Positions 50,507 through 58,434 of a DNA stretch of 64,000 nt are shown piece after piece. The position numbers and the translations under genes were made by a program. Every line of letters begins with the position of its first letter. Position 1 is the first letter of the stretch. Source of the DNA: Sphingomonas sp. PAMC 26621 (GTDB taxonomy: Bacteria; Pseudomonadota; Alphaproteobacteria; Sphingomonadales; Sphingomonadaceae); the NCBI RefSeq assembly GCF_000251145.1, contig NZ_AIDW01000004.1, positions 1 to 64,000 of the forward strand. Direction: 5' to 3'. The notes under the pieces are model-generated. The model saw only the letters and a list, made by a program, of their open reading frames with translations. It was not told where the DNA came from and did not search any database.

Positions 50507-50933
50507 TCGTCGTCGACGCGAGTTTCGCGACGAAGTGGTTCGTCGGCGAACAGGATCAGGATCTTGCGATCACGTTCTGGAGAATTTCGACCGGTCGATC
50601 TGTGCGCCCGACTTGCTGCTGACCGAGGTCAGTGGTGCGATCGTCCGGCGCGCCAACAGCGACAAGGGTTTTGCGGACGACGCACGGTCGGCACTGGAGC
50701 GGGTGATGCTGTTCTGGGACCATGGCGGGATCGCGTTGCACCGCCTCACCACCGATCGGGTCGCGCGTGCGGCGCGAATCGCGCTCGAACTCGGGCACCC
50801 GCTTGCGGACTGCGTCTACCTCTCGCTTGCCATCGAACTGGATTGCGACCTCGCGACCTGTGACGCAAAATCTCACGCAAAATCTGCGGGCCGATATCCT
50901 GGGACGCGGATGCTGGCGGAATATGGACGGTAA
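50503..50933 (+). pseudogene. VapC-like PIN-domain toxin, frameshifted
   Basis: Starting at GTG 50503 the first frame gives IVVDASFATKWFVGEQDQDL, a classic PIN N-terminus with the first catalytic Asp. Homology then continues in the frame one base lower, as LENFDRSICAPDLLLTEVSG (Glu), later HPLADCVYLSLAIELDCDLAT (Asp) and the final CDAKSH (Asp), to the stop at 50933. The switch needs one missing base near 50555-50570. The joined protein would be about 143 residues, normal for VapC ribonucleases, with all four acidic residues present. As it stands the toxin is truncated and probably inactive, leaving an orphan antitoxin, unless the missing base is an assembly error. Confidence 0.82.
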
Positions 50934-50945
50934 CCTCGGCATACC

Positions 50946-52403
50946 TTACTGAAACGCCGGTACCCCCGCCAACCCCCCGGTCACCCAAAACACCAGCGCC
51001 GCCGCACCGCCGCCGAACACAAGCGCGATCAGGAGCGACAGGATCCCCGCGACGATCGACCCCGAGCGCCGCCGGTTGAACGCGCCGCGCTTGCCGGGCT
51101 TGCCGAGCTTGAGTTCGACATAGCCTGCCGCCGCGCCGCCCAGCACCGTCATCACCAGCGTGATCGCCGCCCCGAGCGGTGTCTGCAGCGCAATCATGAT
51201 CGGCAGGATCAGCGCGAACGGCGCCGCCATCGCAAACGCGGCGAGCAGCTTGGCACGGTCGATTGTGGCGCGCGCGACGGGGGCGACCTGGAGCAGGTCG
51301 GGCGCATCCTCCGCCGAGACGGTCAGCCACGCGAAGCTGCCGACGAGCTGGCTCGCGATCAATACGCTGGCGAAGGCAAGCGCGGCGGGGATGGGGACGG
51401 CATGCCGCCCACCGAGCAGCCCGAGCACCAGCGGCGCGAGGTAGATCAGCCGGAGCACGATCTGGAACGCGAGCGCCGGGTCGCGCGCGAGCAGCCGCCA
51501 TTCCTTGGCGAATACGGTGCGGGTCAGCCCGGCATGGAACAGCCGCGCGCTCGCACGACCGGTCGGGCGGCTGCGCGAGAGTTTAGCGCCGCCGTCGAAA
51601 TAGCCCGACAGGAACCACCGTTCGAGCGTGATGCCGGCCCCTGCGAACGCCGCCAGCCCCACGCCGAGCAGGACCACGATCGCAAGCGGATCGCCGAACG
51701 CGGCGTGACCGGGCAGGCCGCTGACCCCCGACGTGCCGATCCCGGCGTCGCGCAGCCGTTCGAACACCACGGTGAAGGTGCTGGTGCGCCCTTCGCTGTG
51801 CGGCAGGACCTGGGTGAACAGGAACAGCGCCCCCCCCAGCACCGCCGCCGCGACCTGCCCGATGGTGCGCGCCGCGCGCGGGCCGACCAGCGCAGCGATG
51901 ACGAGCGTCAACGCGAGCCCGAGCGATGCCGCGACCAGCGCGAGCGCAATCAGCAGCGCGACCAGCCCGAACAGCCGCGGATGCCCGAGGATCGCGACCG
52001 GCAGCACGATCGGCAGCAACAGCACCGCATAGGTCAGCGCGATCGTCGCGGCGATCCCGAGCAGTTTCGCGAGCAACACGCTCCGCCCCGGAATCGGCGC
52101 GGACAGCAGTAGCGGCAGGTCGCCGCGTTCGTACAAAGTCCGCTGGCTGCCGATCATCGCCTGTGCGGTCATGAAGCTGAGCGCGAGCGTGCTGACCGCG
52201 AGCACGCCGATCAGCGCGTCCGGCGGGACGGGGATCGCTTTGTTACGAAGGGCCCAGCCCGCCAGGCACCCGATCACGAGCCAGCCACCGACCAGCAGAT
52301 AGCCGATCCAGCGCGTCTTCCCCTTGGTCGGCCGCGCGCGGAAGGCGAGCCGCAATTCGTGCAGCGCAAGCCAGGCAAAGCTTCCCGGGCGCGCCAGGCT
52401 CAT
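50946..52403 (-). CDS. ABC transporter permease (ABC-2-like)
   Basis: A 485-residue membrane protein with about 10-12 helices, e.g. WIGYLLVGGWLVIGCLAGWA, LLGIAATIALTYAVLLLPIV and VVLLGVGLAAFAGAGITLE. A cytoplasmic region near 290-330 holds LFHAGLTRTVFAKEWRLLARDP, a pattern of exporter permeases in which the last motif contacts the ATPase. Its ATG overlaps the TGA of the ATP-binding protein gene (52400-52403). Together they form a two-component exporter of unknown cargo. The annotated longer frame starts inside the ATPase gene and is not real. Confidence 0.88.
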   Translation of the reverse strand: MSLARPGSFAWLALHELRLAFRARPTKGKTRWIGYLLVGGWLVIGCLAGWALRNKAIPVPPDALIGVLAVSTLALSFMTAQAMIGSQRTLYERGDLPLLLSAPIPGRSVLLAKLLGIAATIALTYAVLLLPIVLPVAILGHPRLFGLVALLIALALVAASLGLALTLVIAALVGPRAARTIGQVAAAVLGGALFLFTQVLPHSEGRTSTFTVVFERLRDAGIGTSGVSGLPGHAAFGDPLAIVVLLGVGLAAFAGAGITLERWFLSGYFDGGAKLSRSRPTGRASARLFHAGLTRTVFAKEWRLLARDPALAFQIVLRLIYLAPLVLGLLGGRHAVPIPAALAFASVLIASQLVGSFAWLTVSAEDAPDLLQVAPVARATIDRAKLLAAFAMAAPFALILPIMIALQTPLGAAITLVMTVLGGAAAGYVELKLGKPGKRGAFNRRRSGSIVAGILSLLIALVFGGGAAALVFWVTGGLAGVPAFQ

Positions 52404-53146
52404 GCGGCGACCGCGGGCGTGCTGGTCAGGCGGATGAACGTGTCCTCGAGCGTCATCCCCTCGGTCCCCGCGCGGTCGCGCAGGTCCTGCAGCGTGCCCT
52501 CGGCGAGCAGCCGCCCGCCCGCGATGATCCCGATCCGGTCCGCCATCCGCTCGGCGACCTCGAGGATATGCGTGGTGATGATCACGGTCTTGCCCGCGGA
52601 GACCTGCGCGCGGAGCGCATCTTTCACCAGCCGCGCCATCGTCGCGTCGAGCCCGGTCAGCGGTTCGTCGAGGATCAGAAGCCGCGGATCGTGGATCAGC
52701 GCGCCCGCGAGCGCGACCTTCTGCTTCATGCCCCGGGAGAACCCCTCGCAGCGGGTGTCGCGCTGGTCCCACAGGTCGAGCCATTGCAGCAGCCGGTCAG
52801 CCTCGGCGGCGGCGCGGGCAGGGTCCATCCGCCACAGCCCCGCGACGAACGCGAGATATTCGAGCGGGGTGAGCTTGTCGTAGAGCATCGCCTCGTCGGG
52901 CAACCAGGCGGTGATCGCCTTCGCCCCCAGCGGATCGCGCGCGGTGTCGATCCCGAAGATCTCGATCGTCCCGGCATCGGGTACGGCCAGACCCGCGACC
53001 ATCCGCAAGGTCGTCGTCTTGCCCGCGCCATTGGGGCCAAGCAGCGCATAGAGTTGCCCCGCCGCGATATCGAGGTCGAGATCCCGGATCACGGGCTTGT
53101 CGAAGCTCTTCGCAAGCCCCCGGATGCGCAGCGCTGAATCGGTCAT
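52400..53146 (-). CDS. ABC transporter ATP-binding protein
   Basis: A 248-residue ABC ATPase. Walker A is LGPNGAGKTTTLRMVAGL near residue 36, the signature region is CEGFSRGMKQKVALAGAL, Walker B is LLILDEPLTGLDA, and the switch His is in IITTHILEVAERMADR. The shape is that of Ccm/Nat/CcmA-like exporter ATPases (YALLGPNGAG; DRIGIIAGGRLLAEGTL). ATG 53146 gives MTDSALRIRGL. It forms a coupled pair with the permease. It diverges from ybgC. Cargo unknown. Confidence 0.93.
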   Translation of the reverse strand: MTDSALRIRGLAKSFDKPVIRDLDLDIAAGQLYALLGPNGAGKTTTLRMVAGLAVPDAGTIEIFGIDTARDPLGAKAITAWLPDEAMLYDKLTPLEYLAFVAGLWRMDPARAAAEADRLLQWLDLWDQRDTRCEGFSRGMKQKVALAGALIHDPRLLILDEPLTGLDATMARLVKDALRAQVSAGKTVIITTHILEVAERMADRIGIIAGGRLLAEGTLQDLRDRAGTEGMTLEDTFIRLTSTPAVAA

Positions 53147-53242
53147 CTGTTCTGTTTAAGCGGTACCCTGCGCCCGTCCAGCCGGATCGCCGGGGCCATG
53201 CGGGGTTTTCGTACCGACGGCTTGCCGCTAGAGCGACACGGA

Positions 53243-53830
53243 ATGCCGCAGTCCGATCCCGATACGCCTGTTCCGATGGGGTCAGCCCGCGCCGAGCGCT
53301 CGTGCGACCCGGTCGTGCCCGCGACGCAGGGGCTCGACGCGCCCGCGAACGGGCGGATCGTCGGGGGCGAACATCGCTTTCCGCTGCGCGTCTATTTCGA
53401 GGACACCGATCTTTCGGGGATCGTCTATCACGCCAATTACCTGCGCTACATGGAGCGCGCACGTTCCGACATGCTGGTGCGCGCCGGGATCGACCAGCGC
53501 GCGCATCAGGAAGCGGGTGGCGGGGCCTATGCGGTCACTGCGCTGTCGATCCGCTACCGCGCGCCCGCACGGCTCGACGATGCGCTGGTGGTGGTGACGC
53601 GATTGCGCCAGATCCGCGCCGCTTCGGTCGATATTCATCAACAGGTCATGTTGGGTGCCCAGATACTCACCGAGGCCGAAGTGACCGCGGCGTTGGTCTC
53701 GCCCGCCGGGCGACCGGTGCGCCAGCCGCGCGCATGGATCGCCGCGTTCGAGCAGGTCATGGGCGAGCAGGTCATGGGCGAGCAAGTGATGGGTGCGAAG
53801 CAGATGCCATCAGGGGAAAAGACGTCGTGA
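53243..53830 (+). CDS. ybgC: Tol-Pal-associated acyl-CoA thioesterase YbgC
   Basis: A 195-residue hotdog-fold thioesterase, the usual first gene of the tol-pal operon. The active site is YFEDTDLSGIVYHANYLRYMERARSD near residue 49 (catalytic Asp, G-V-Y-H-A-N). YbgC hydrolyses acyl-CoAs and binds acyl-carrier protein, probably linking lipid metabolism to the envelope. The first 35 residues are variable; ATG 53243 is chosen with GACACGGA upstream, and ATG 53276 is an alternative. The C-terminus carries three copies of EQVMG from a 15-base tandem repeat. Its TGA overlaps the tolQ GTG (53827-53830). Confidence 0.92.
   Translation: MPQSDPDTPVPMGSARAERSCDPVVPATQGLDAPANGRIVGGEHRFPLRVYFEDTDLSGIVYHANYLRYMERARSDMLVRAGIDQRAHQEAGGGAYAVTALSIRYRAPARLDDALVVVTRLRQIRAASVDIHQQVMLGAQILTEAEVTAALVSPAGRPVRQPRAWIAAFEQVMGEQVMGEQVMGAKQMPSGEKTS
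53750..53794 (+). repeat. Three tandem copies of a 15-bp unit inside ybgC
   Basis: GAGCAGGTCATGGGC twice exactly, then GAGCAAGTGATGGGT with three third-position changes. In frame it adds EQVMG x3 to the YbgC tail. The silent-site differences suggest the third copy is older or selected at protein level; copy number may vary between strains. Confidence 0.9.
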
Positions 53831-54528
53831 ACGAGATGATGCTGAATACCGACGCGGCGAGCATGTCGCCGATCGCCTTGTTCCTCCAGGCCGATGTGGT
53901 CGTGAAGGCGATCATGATCGGGCTGTTGCTTGCCAGCGTGTGGACCTGGGCGATCATCATCGGGTTCGTGGTCAAGCTGAGCGGGATCCGCCGCCAGATC
54001 GGGGCGTTCGAAAAGGCGTTCTGGAAGGCAGAGGATATCGACGCCTTCTACAAGGAGCATGTCGACAGCAAGCTGCCGATCGCGCGGGTGTTCGTCGCGG
54101 GCGTTGCGGAATGGCGGCGCTCGACCGTCGGCGGTCAGGTCGATCGCGGCGCGACGCGCGAACGGCTTGCAACCGCAATGGGCGCTTCGGTCGCGAACGA
54201 GATCGACATTCTGGCCGACCGGCTCAACATCCTCGCGACGATCGGATCGGTCGCGCCGTTCGTCGGGCTGTTCGGCACGGTGTGGGGGATCATGCGCAGC
54301 TTCACGGGAATCGCCAGCGCTAACAACACATCGCTCGCGGTGGTCGCGCCAGGGATCGCCGAGGCGTTGTTCGCGACCGCGATCGGCCTGTTCGCGGCTA
54401 TTCCGGCGGTCATCGCGTACAACCGCTTCAGCCACGGCATCAACCGGATCGAGGCGCGGCTCAACCGCTTTGCCGACGGCTTCCACGCGACGCTCAGCCG
54501 GCAGCTCGAGAGCGAGGGTCGGCGCTAA
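53827..54528 (+). CDS. tolQ: Tol-Pal system proton-channel protein TolQ
   Basis: A 233-residue TolQ with three membrane helices: VVVKAIMIGLLLASVWTWAI (residues 23-42), GSVAPFVGLFGTVWGIMRSF (near 140) and GIAEALFATAIGLFAAIPAV (near 178). It forms the proton channel with TolR that powers TolA, invaginating the outer membrane at division. LFGTVWGIMRSF is the family hallmark. GTG 53827 overlaps the ybgC stop, which implies coupled translation. The gene is followed by tolR after three bases. Confidence 0.96.
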   Translation: MNEMMLNTDAASMSPIALFLQADVVVKAIMIGLLLASVWTWAIIIGFVVKLSGIRRQIGAFEKAFWKAEDIDAFYKEHVDSKLPIARVFVAGVAEWRRSTVGGQVDRGATRERLATAMGASVANEIDILADRLNILATIGSVAPFVGLFGTVWGIMRSFTGIASANNTSLAVVAPGIAEALFATAIGLFAAIPAVIAYNRFSHGINRIEARLNRFADGFHATLSRQLESEGRR

Positions 54529-54531
54529 GCG

Positions 54532-54969
54532 ATGGCGATGAACCTCCCCTCGCAGCGCGGGCGCGGTCGACGCGCGCCGATGGCGGACATCAACGTGACC
54601 CCGATGGTCGACGTGATGCTGGTGCTGCTGATCATCTTCATGGTGACCGCGCCGCTGCTCACCGCGGGCGTGCCGGTGAACCTGCCCGACAGCCGCGCCA
54701 AGGCGCTCGACCAGGACCAGAAGCCGATCGAGATCTCGATCGACAACGAAGGCAAGGTGTTCGTCGGCAAGGATCTGGCGAGCGACGCGATGCTCCCCGA
54801 CATCCTGTCGCAGCTTGCCGCCAAGGCAGATCCCTCGAAGCCGCCGCAGGTGTTCCTGCGCGCGGACACCAAGCTCGATTACGGCAAGGTGATGCGCGTG
54901 ATGGGCGAACTCAATCGCGCCGGGCTCAACCGCGTGGCGCTGGTGACGGTCAGCCAGGACGGCAACTGA
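54532..54969 (+). CDS. tolR: Tol-Pal system protein TolR (ExbD family)
   Basis: A 145-residue protein with a short cytosolic N-terminus, one helix with the proton-carrying Asp in [20 protein letters not shown] (residues 20-39), and a periplasmic domain ending [14 protein letters not shown]. The Asp in the VDVML motif is the expected proton relay. It pairs with TolQ and acts in the inner membrane and periplasm. ATG 54532 is three bases after the tolQ stop; [20 protein letters not shown] is a typical N-terminus. Confidence 0.96.
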   Translation: MAMNLPSQRGRGRRAPMADINVTPMVDVMLVLLIIFMVTAPLLTAGVPVNLPDSRAKALDQDQKPIEISIDNEGKVFVGKDLASDAMLPDILSQLAAKADPSKPPQVFLRADTKLDYGKVMRVMGELNRAGLNRVALVTVSQDGN

Positions 54970-54970
54970 G

Positions 54971-56065
54971 ATGGACGGGCGGATGACCCGCAGCGAGGGA
55001 ATCGCGCTCGGCGTTGCCGCGCTGGGGCACGTTGTCCTGTTCGCGATCCTGTCGCTGAGCTGGAGCGCGGCCAAGCTGCCGCCGCCCGCAACCAAGCCGA
55101 TCGACGTATCGCTGGTCGACACTGTCGCGCTCGAGCAGACCGCGCCGCCCGCCGTGGAACCGCCTGCGCAATCCGCCGCGCCCGATGCGGGCCCGCCCGA
55201 GGATGCCGCGCCGCCTGCGGAGGAAGCGGCGGCTGCGCCCGAGCCTGAGCCGGTGCCGGTGCCGCAACCCCAGCCAAAGCCGCAGCCGCAGCCCAAGGCC
55301 GAACCGAAACCCCAGCCGAAGCCGGTGCCGAAGCCGGTTCCCCAGCCGAAGCCCGAGCCCAAGCCGGTCCCGAAACCCGTTCCGGTACCCAAGCCGCAGC
55401 CCAAGCCCAGGCCCGAACCGAAGGCCGAAGCCAAGCCGAGCAAGGCCGACCTCGCCAAGGCGGCGCAGGAGAAGGCCGCGCAAGCCAAGGCTGCTCAGGC
55501 GAAGGCAGCAGCAGACGCAAAGGCAGTGGCGGACGCGAAGGCTGCCAAAGCCGCCGCCGCCGCCGCAAAGGCCGCTGCCAGCAAGAGCGCGGCGGCGAAG
55601 GGCAATGGCGCGAACGCGAAGTCGACCAAGGCGCGCGCGACCGGATCGCTGCTCGACGACGATTTCCGCAAGGGGCTGACGCAAAGCCCGAGCAAGGCCA
55701 AGGCGTCCGAAGCCGCGCCCGGCGCGACGATGAATGGCAAGGCGGCCGCCGATATCGGTTCGGCGATCAAGCGACAGGTTCAGCCATGCGCGGATCGTCA
55801 GCCCATTCCGGGTCCGGGTGCGTCGCGCATCATCGTGCTGGTACACCTGCTGCTTAACCGCGATGGATCGCTTGCCGCTCGACCAACAATTTCGGATGAC
55901 CGACTCGGCGTTGATGATGAGAATCGGCGGTATGTCGACGTGGTCGACCGCAACGCGATCGCGACTTTTACAGGGTGTGCGCCGCTCCGCGGTCTTCCGC
56001 CCGAGCTTTACGACGTGCCGCACGGGTGGAAAAAGTTTGCCCTGCGCTACAAACTTCCGGGCTGA
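54971..56065 (+). CDS. tolA: Cell envelope integrity protein TolA
   Basis: A 364-residue TolA. One membrane helix ([20 protein letters not shown], residues 12-31), then a long low-complexity arm: a proline/glutamate/lysine zone (about 58-155, repeats of PQPKP, PKPVP and PEPKP) and a lysine/alanine helical zone (about 156-215, KAAQAKAA and ADAKA). A globular C-terminal domain follows ([18 protein letters not shown] near 265, [14 protein letters not shown]). The arm spans the periplasm to reach Pal and TolB. It starts one base after the tolR stop. The mixed PK/KA arm is a natural length-variable repeat. Confidence 0.94.
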   Translation: MDGRMTRSEGIALGVAALGHVVLFAILSLSWSAAKLPPPATKPIDVSLVDTVALEQTAPPAVEPPAQSAAPDAGPPEDAAPPAEEAAAAPEPEPVPVPQPQPKPQPQPKAEPKPQPKPVPKPVPQPKPEPKPVPKPVPVPKPQPKPRPEPKAEAKPSKADLAKAAQEKAAQAKAAQAKAAADAKAVADAKAAKAAAAAAKAAASKSAAAKGNGANAKSTKARATGSLLDDDFRKGLTQSPSKAKASEAAPGATMNGKAAADIGSAIKRQVQPCADRQPIPGPGASRIIVLVHLLLNRDGSLAARPTISDDRLGVDDENRRYVDVVDRNAIATFTGCAPLRGLPPELYDVPHGWKKFALRYKLPG

Positions 56066-56075
56066 GGAATTGCCG

Positions 56076-57491
56076 ATGCTTCCCAAGATGATGCTCAAGA
56101 CCCTGCTGGCGGTGTCCGGTGCCGCGCTGATCGCGGGGACCGCGGCGGCGCAGGATGCGCCCGCGCCGCAACCAGCACCTGCGCCACAGACCGGGGCCGC
56201 CAACCCCCAGCAACCCAATTCTCAGCAGGGGGGCGAACTCGTCGTCGACGTCGTCGGCGGGATCGCCGCACCGCTGGGAATCGCGGTGCCGACGATGCCG
56301 ACGACCGAGCCGGTCGATACGCCCGCGGGGCGCACCGATGCGCTCGGCGTCCAGCTGTCGAAGATCATCTCGACCGACCTGCGCAATTCCGGCCTGTTCA
56401 AACCGCTCGAGGCGGGGGTGAAGCCGGTCGCCTTCTCCGAAGTGACCGCGCCGACGTTCGAGTATTGGACCGGGGCGGGGGCGTCCGCGCTGGTGCAGGG
56501 CTATGTCCGCGCGACCGGCGACGGGACGCTGACGGTCGGCTGCTATCTGTATGACGTCACCTCGCGCAACGAGATCGCGCGGGCCGGCTATGTCGTCCCA
56601 CCGAGCGACTGGCGGCGTGCTGGGCACAAATGCGCGGACATGGTCTATTCCAAGCTGACCGGGGAAGGCCCCTATTTCGACAGCCGCGTCGTCTATGTCT
56701 CCGAGACCGGCCCCAAGGGGCACCGGATCAAGCGGCTCGCGATCATGGACCAGGATGGCGAGAACCACCGCTTCCTCACCAACGGCCAGGCGATCGCGCT
56801 GACTCCGCGGCTGTCGCCCGACCAGCGCTCGATCGTCTACATGAGCTATCTCAACGATCGTCCCGCGATCTATGTCTATGATCTGGCGTCGGGCCGGCAG
56901 AAACTGCTCGTCGCCAACAACGACCTGACCTTCGCGCCGCGCGTTTCGCCCGACAGTCGCTGGGTGCTGTTCTCGATGGCGCGCGCGGGCAATACCGACA
57001 TCTACCGCGTGCCCCTGAGCGGCGGCACGCCGCAGCGGCTGACCCAGTCCACCGCGATCGACACCGGCGGCACCTATTCGCCCGACGGCAGCCGGATCGC
57101 GTTCGAGAGCGATCGCTCTGGGACGCAGCAGCTCTACGTGATGAACGCGGACGGATCGCAGCAGCAGCGGATCAGCTTCGGTTCGGGGCGCTATGCGACC
57201 CCGGTGTGGAGCCCGCGCGGCGACCTGATCGCCTATACCAAGATCGGTGGATCGTTCCGCATCGGCGTGATGAGCCCGGCGGGTGGCAACGAGAAGTTGC
57301 TGACCGACGGATCGCAGGACGAGGGCCCGAGCTGGTCGCCCAACGGCCGCGTGCTGATGTTCTTCCGCTCGACCGGCGGCGGCAGCGGCAAGGCGGATCT
57401 GTGGTCGGTCGATCTCACCGGGGTCAACGTGCGGCGCGTGCCGACCGTGCTCGATGGATCCGATCCGGCGTGGGGACCGTTACGCCCCTGA
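56076..57491 (+). CDS. tolB: Tol-Pal system beta-propeller protein TolB
   Basis: A 471-residue periplasmic protein. The signal peptide runs MLPKMMLKTLLAVSGAAL to ...GTAAAQD, followed by an Ala/Pro/Gln-rich linker. The N-terminal TolB domain starts near 57 (VVDVVGGIAAPLGIAVP), and a six-blade propeller follows with repeats such as LSPDQRSIVYMSY, VSPDSRWVLFSMA, YSPDGSRIAFESD and WSPNGRVLMFF. It ends DPAWGPLRP. TolB binds Pal and shifts between partners. ATG 56076 or the Met five codons later are equally possible starts. Ten bases separate it from tolA. Confidence 0.96.
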   Translation: MLPKMMLKTLLAVSGAALIAGTAAAQDAPAPQPAPAPQTGAANPQQPNSQQGGELVVDVVGGIAAPLGIAVPTMPTTEPVDTPAGRTDALGVQLSKIISTDLRNSGLFKPLEAGVKPVAFSEVTAPTFEYWTGAGASALVQGYVRATGDGTLTVGCYLYDVTSRNEIARAGYVVPPSDWRRAGHKCADMVYSKLTGEGPYFDSRVVYVSETGPKGHRIKRLAIMDQDGENHRFLTNGQAIALTPRLSPDQRSIVYMSYLNDRPAIYVYDLASGRQKLLVANNDLTFAPRVSPDSRWVLFSMARAGNTDIYRVPLSGGTPQRLTQSTAIDTGGTYSPDGSRIAFESDRSGTQQLYVMNADGSQQQRISFGSGRYATPVWSPRGDLIAYTKIGGSFRIGVMSPAGGNEKLLTDGSQDEGPSWSPNGRVLMFFRSTGGGSGKADLWSVDLTGVNVRRVPTVLDGSDPAWGPLRP

Positions 57492-57577
57492 TAGCGATTT
57501 TCATGCATGCGCCGGACGATGTGTAATCCTGTCGTGTAACCGGATGTGTTCGTTTCCATTCCCCAAGGAGAATCCCG

Positions 57578-58087
57578 ATGGCAAAAGTAACGACCTCGAT
57601 CCTGATCGCGACCGCGCTGCTCGCCACTGCGGCGTGCAGCAAGAAGCGCCCCGCCGTCATTCCGCCCGCGCCGAGCGATACCGCGCCGGTCGATCCCAAT
57701 GCCGGTGCCAACGGCGTGATCACGCCGGGCTCGCGCGCCGATTTCGAACGCTCGGTCACGAGCAACACCGTCAACTTCGCGCTCGACAGCTATGACATCG
57801 ACTCGCCTGCCCGCGCGATCCTTGACAGCCAGGCGGCGTGGCTCGCCAAATATCCGAACGTGACGGTCAGCCTCGAAGGCCATTGCGACGAGCGCGGCAC
57901 GCGCGAGTACAATCTCGCGCTCGGCGACCGTCGCGCCAATTCGGCGAAGAACTATCTTGCTGCGCGCGGTGTCGCGGCGGGGCGGATCTCGACGATCAGC
58001 TACGGCAAGGAGCGCCCGATCGCGCTCGGCTCGGACGAGCAGAGCCTCGCGCAGAACCGTCGCGCGGTGACGATCGTCCTGAACTGA
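57578..58087 (+). CDS. pal: Peptidoglycan-associated lipoprotein Pal
   Basis: A 169-residue lipoprotein. The lipobox is LATAAC with Cys20, then a Pro/Asp-rich linker (residues 24-50) and an OmpA-C domain (about 60-169). The peptidoglycan-binding residues are in FALDSYDIDSPARAIL and VSLEGHCDERGTREYNLALGDRRA. It anchors the outer membrane to the murein and receives TolB and TolA. ATG 57578 follows AAGGAG. A strong terminator lies 24 bases beyond the stop, ending the operon. The CDERGTREYN motif is fully conserved. Confidence 0.97.
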   Translation: MAKVTTSILIATALLATAACSKKRPAVIPPAPSDTAPVDPNAGANGVITPGSRADFERSVTSNTVNFALDSYDIDSPARAILDSQAAWLAKYPNVTVSLEGHCDERGTREYNLALGDRRANSAKNYLAARGVAAGRISTISYGKERPIALGSDEQSLAQNRRAVTIVLN

Positions 58088-58111
58088 TCCGTTTGCGGAT
58101 CGGTTGGGAAA

Positions 58112-58142
58112 GGGCGGTGTCCGGGAGGACGCCGCCCTTTTT
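58112..58142 (+). terminator. Intrinsic terminator of the tol-pal operon
   Basis: GGGCGGTGTCC and GGACGCCGCCC form an 11-bp stem (one G-T) with loop GGGA, followed by five T at 58138-58142. Confidence 0.88.
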
Positions 58143-58151
58143 GCGTCACCT

Positions 58152-58223
58152 CCCGTTCGCCCTGAGCGCAGTCGAAGGGCATGCGCTGCGCAGGGGGCTT
58201 CGACTACGCTCAGCCCGAACGGC
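58152..58223. repeat. Dispersed palindromic repeat, family B (copy 3)
   Basis: CCGTTCGCCCTGAGCGCAGT then CGAAGGG, ten to fifteen bases of loop, and GGGGCTTCGACTACGCTCAG then CCCGAACGG. The arms pair over about 25 bases, with a compensatory change (GCGCAG / CTACGC) against the 12.6-kb copy. It directly follows the pal terminator. Confidence 0.85.
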
Positions 58224-58252
58224 GGTGGGGCGCACTCTCTGACTCCACACCG

Positions 58253-58350
58253 CCGTCATGCCGAACGCGTTTCGGCATCCACCGCGCCGCGGACTCTGCA
58301 GGCGTTGGGTGCGGACACCGGTGGATCCTGAAACACGTTCAGGATGACGG
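58253..58350. repeat. Dispersed palindromic repeat, family A (copy 4)
   Basis: CGTCATGCCGAACGCGTTTC on the left and GGTGGATCCTGAAACACGTT then CAGGATGACGG on the right. It is 29 bases past family B copy 3, making a 200-base composite after the tol-pal operon. Confidence 0.85.
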
Positions 58351-58394
58351 GTGGGCACGGCCGCCGCCGCCGCCCGATTGCGTCACACCCCAAA

Positions 58395-58415
58395 ATGATA
58401 TAAATATGATATCAT
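58395..58415. promoter_or_regulatory. AT-rich operator-like element before the SPFH operon
   Basis: ATGATAT at 58395-58401 is repeated at 58406-58412 and the second copy is part of a perfect palindrome, ATGATATCAT (58406-58415). The AT-rich tract contrasts sharply with the flanks and sits 20-40 bases before the ATG of the SPFH gene, where a -10 box and a repressor site would be. A GGGAGG ribosome site follows at 58424-58429. Confidence 0.5.
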
Positions 58416-58434
58416 AATAAACCGGGAGGTCCGC

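Noticed and set aside
55230..55620. CRISPR-like or minisatellite array
   Set aside because: The repeats are in frame and encode the Pro/Lys and Lys/Ala arm of TolA, as expected for this protein.
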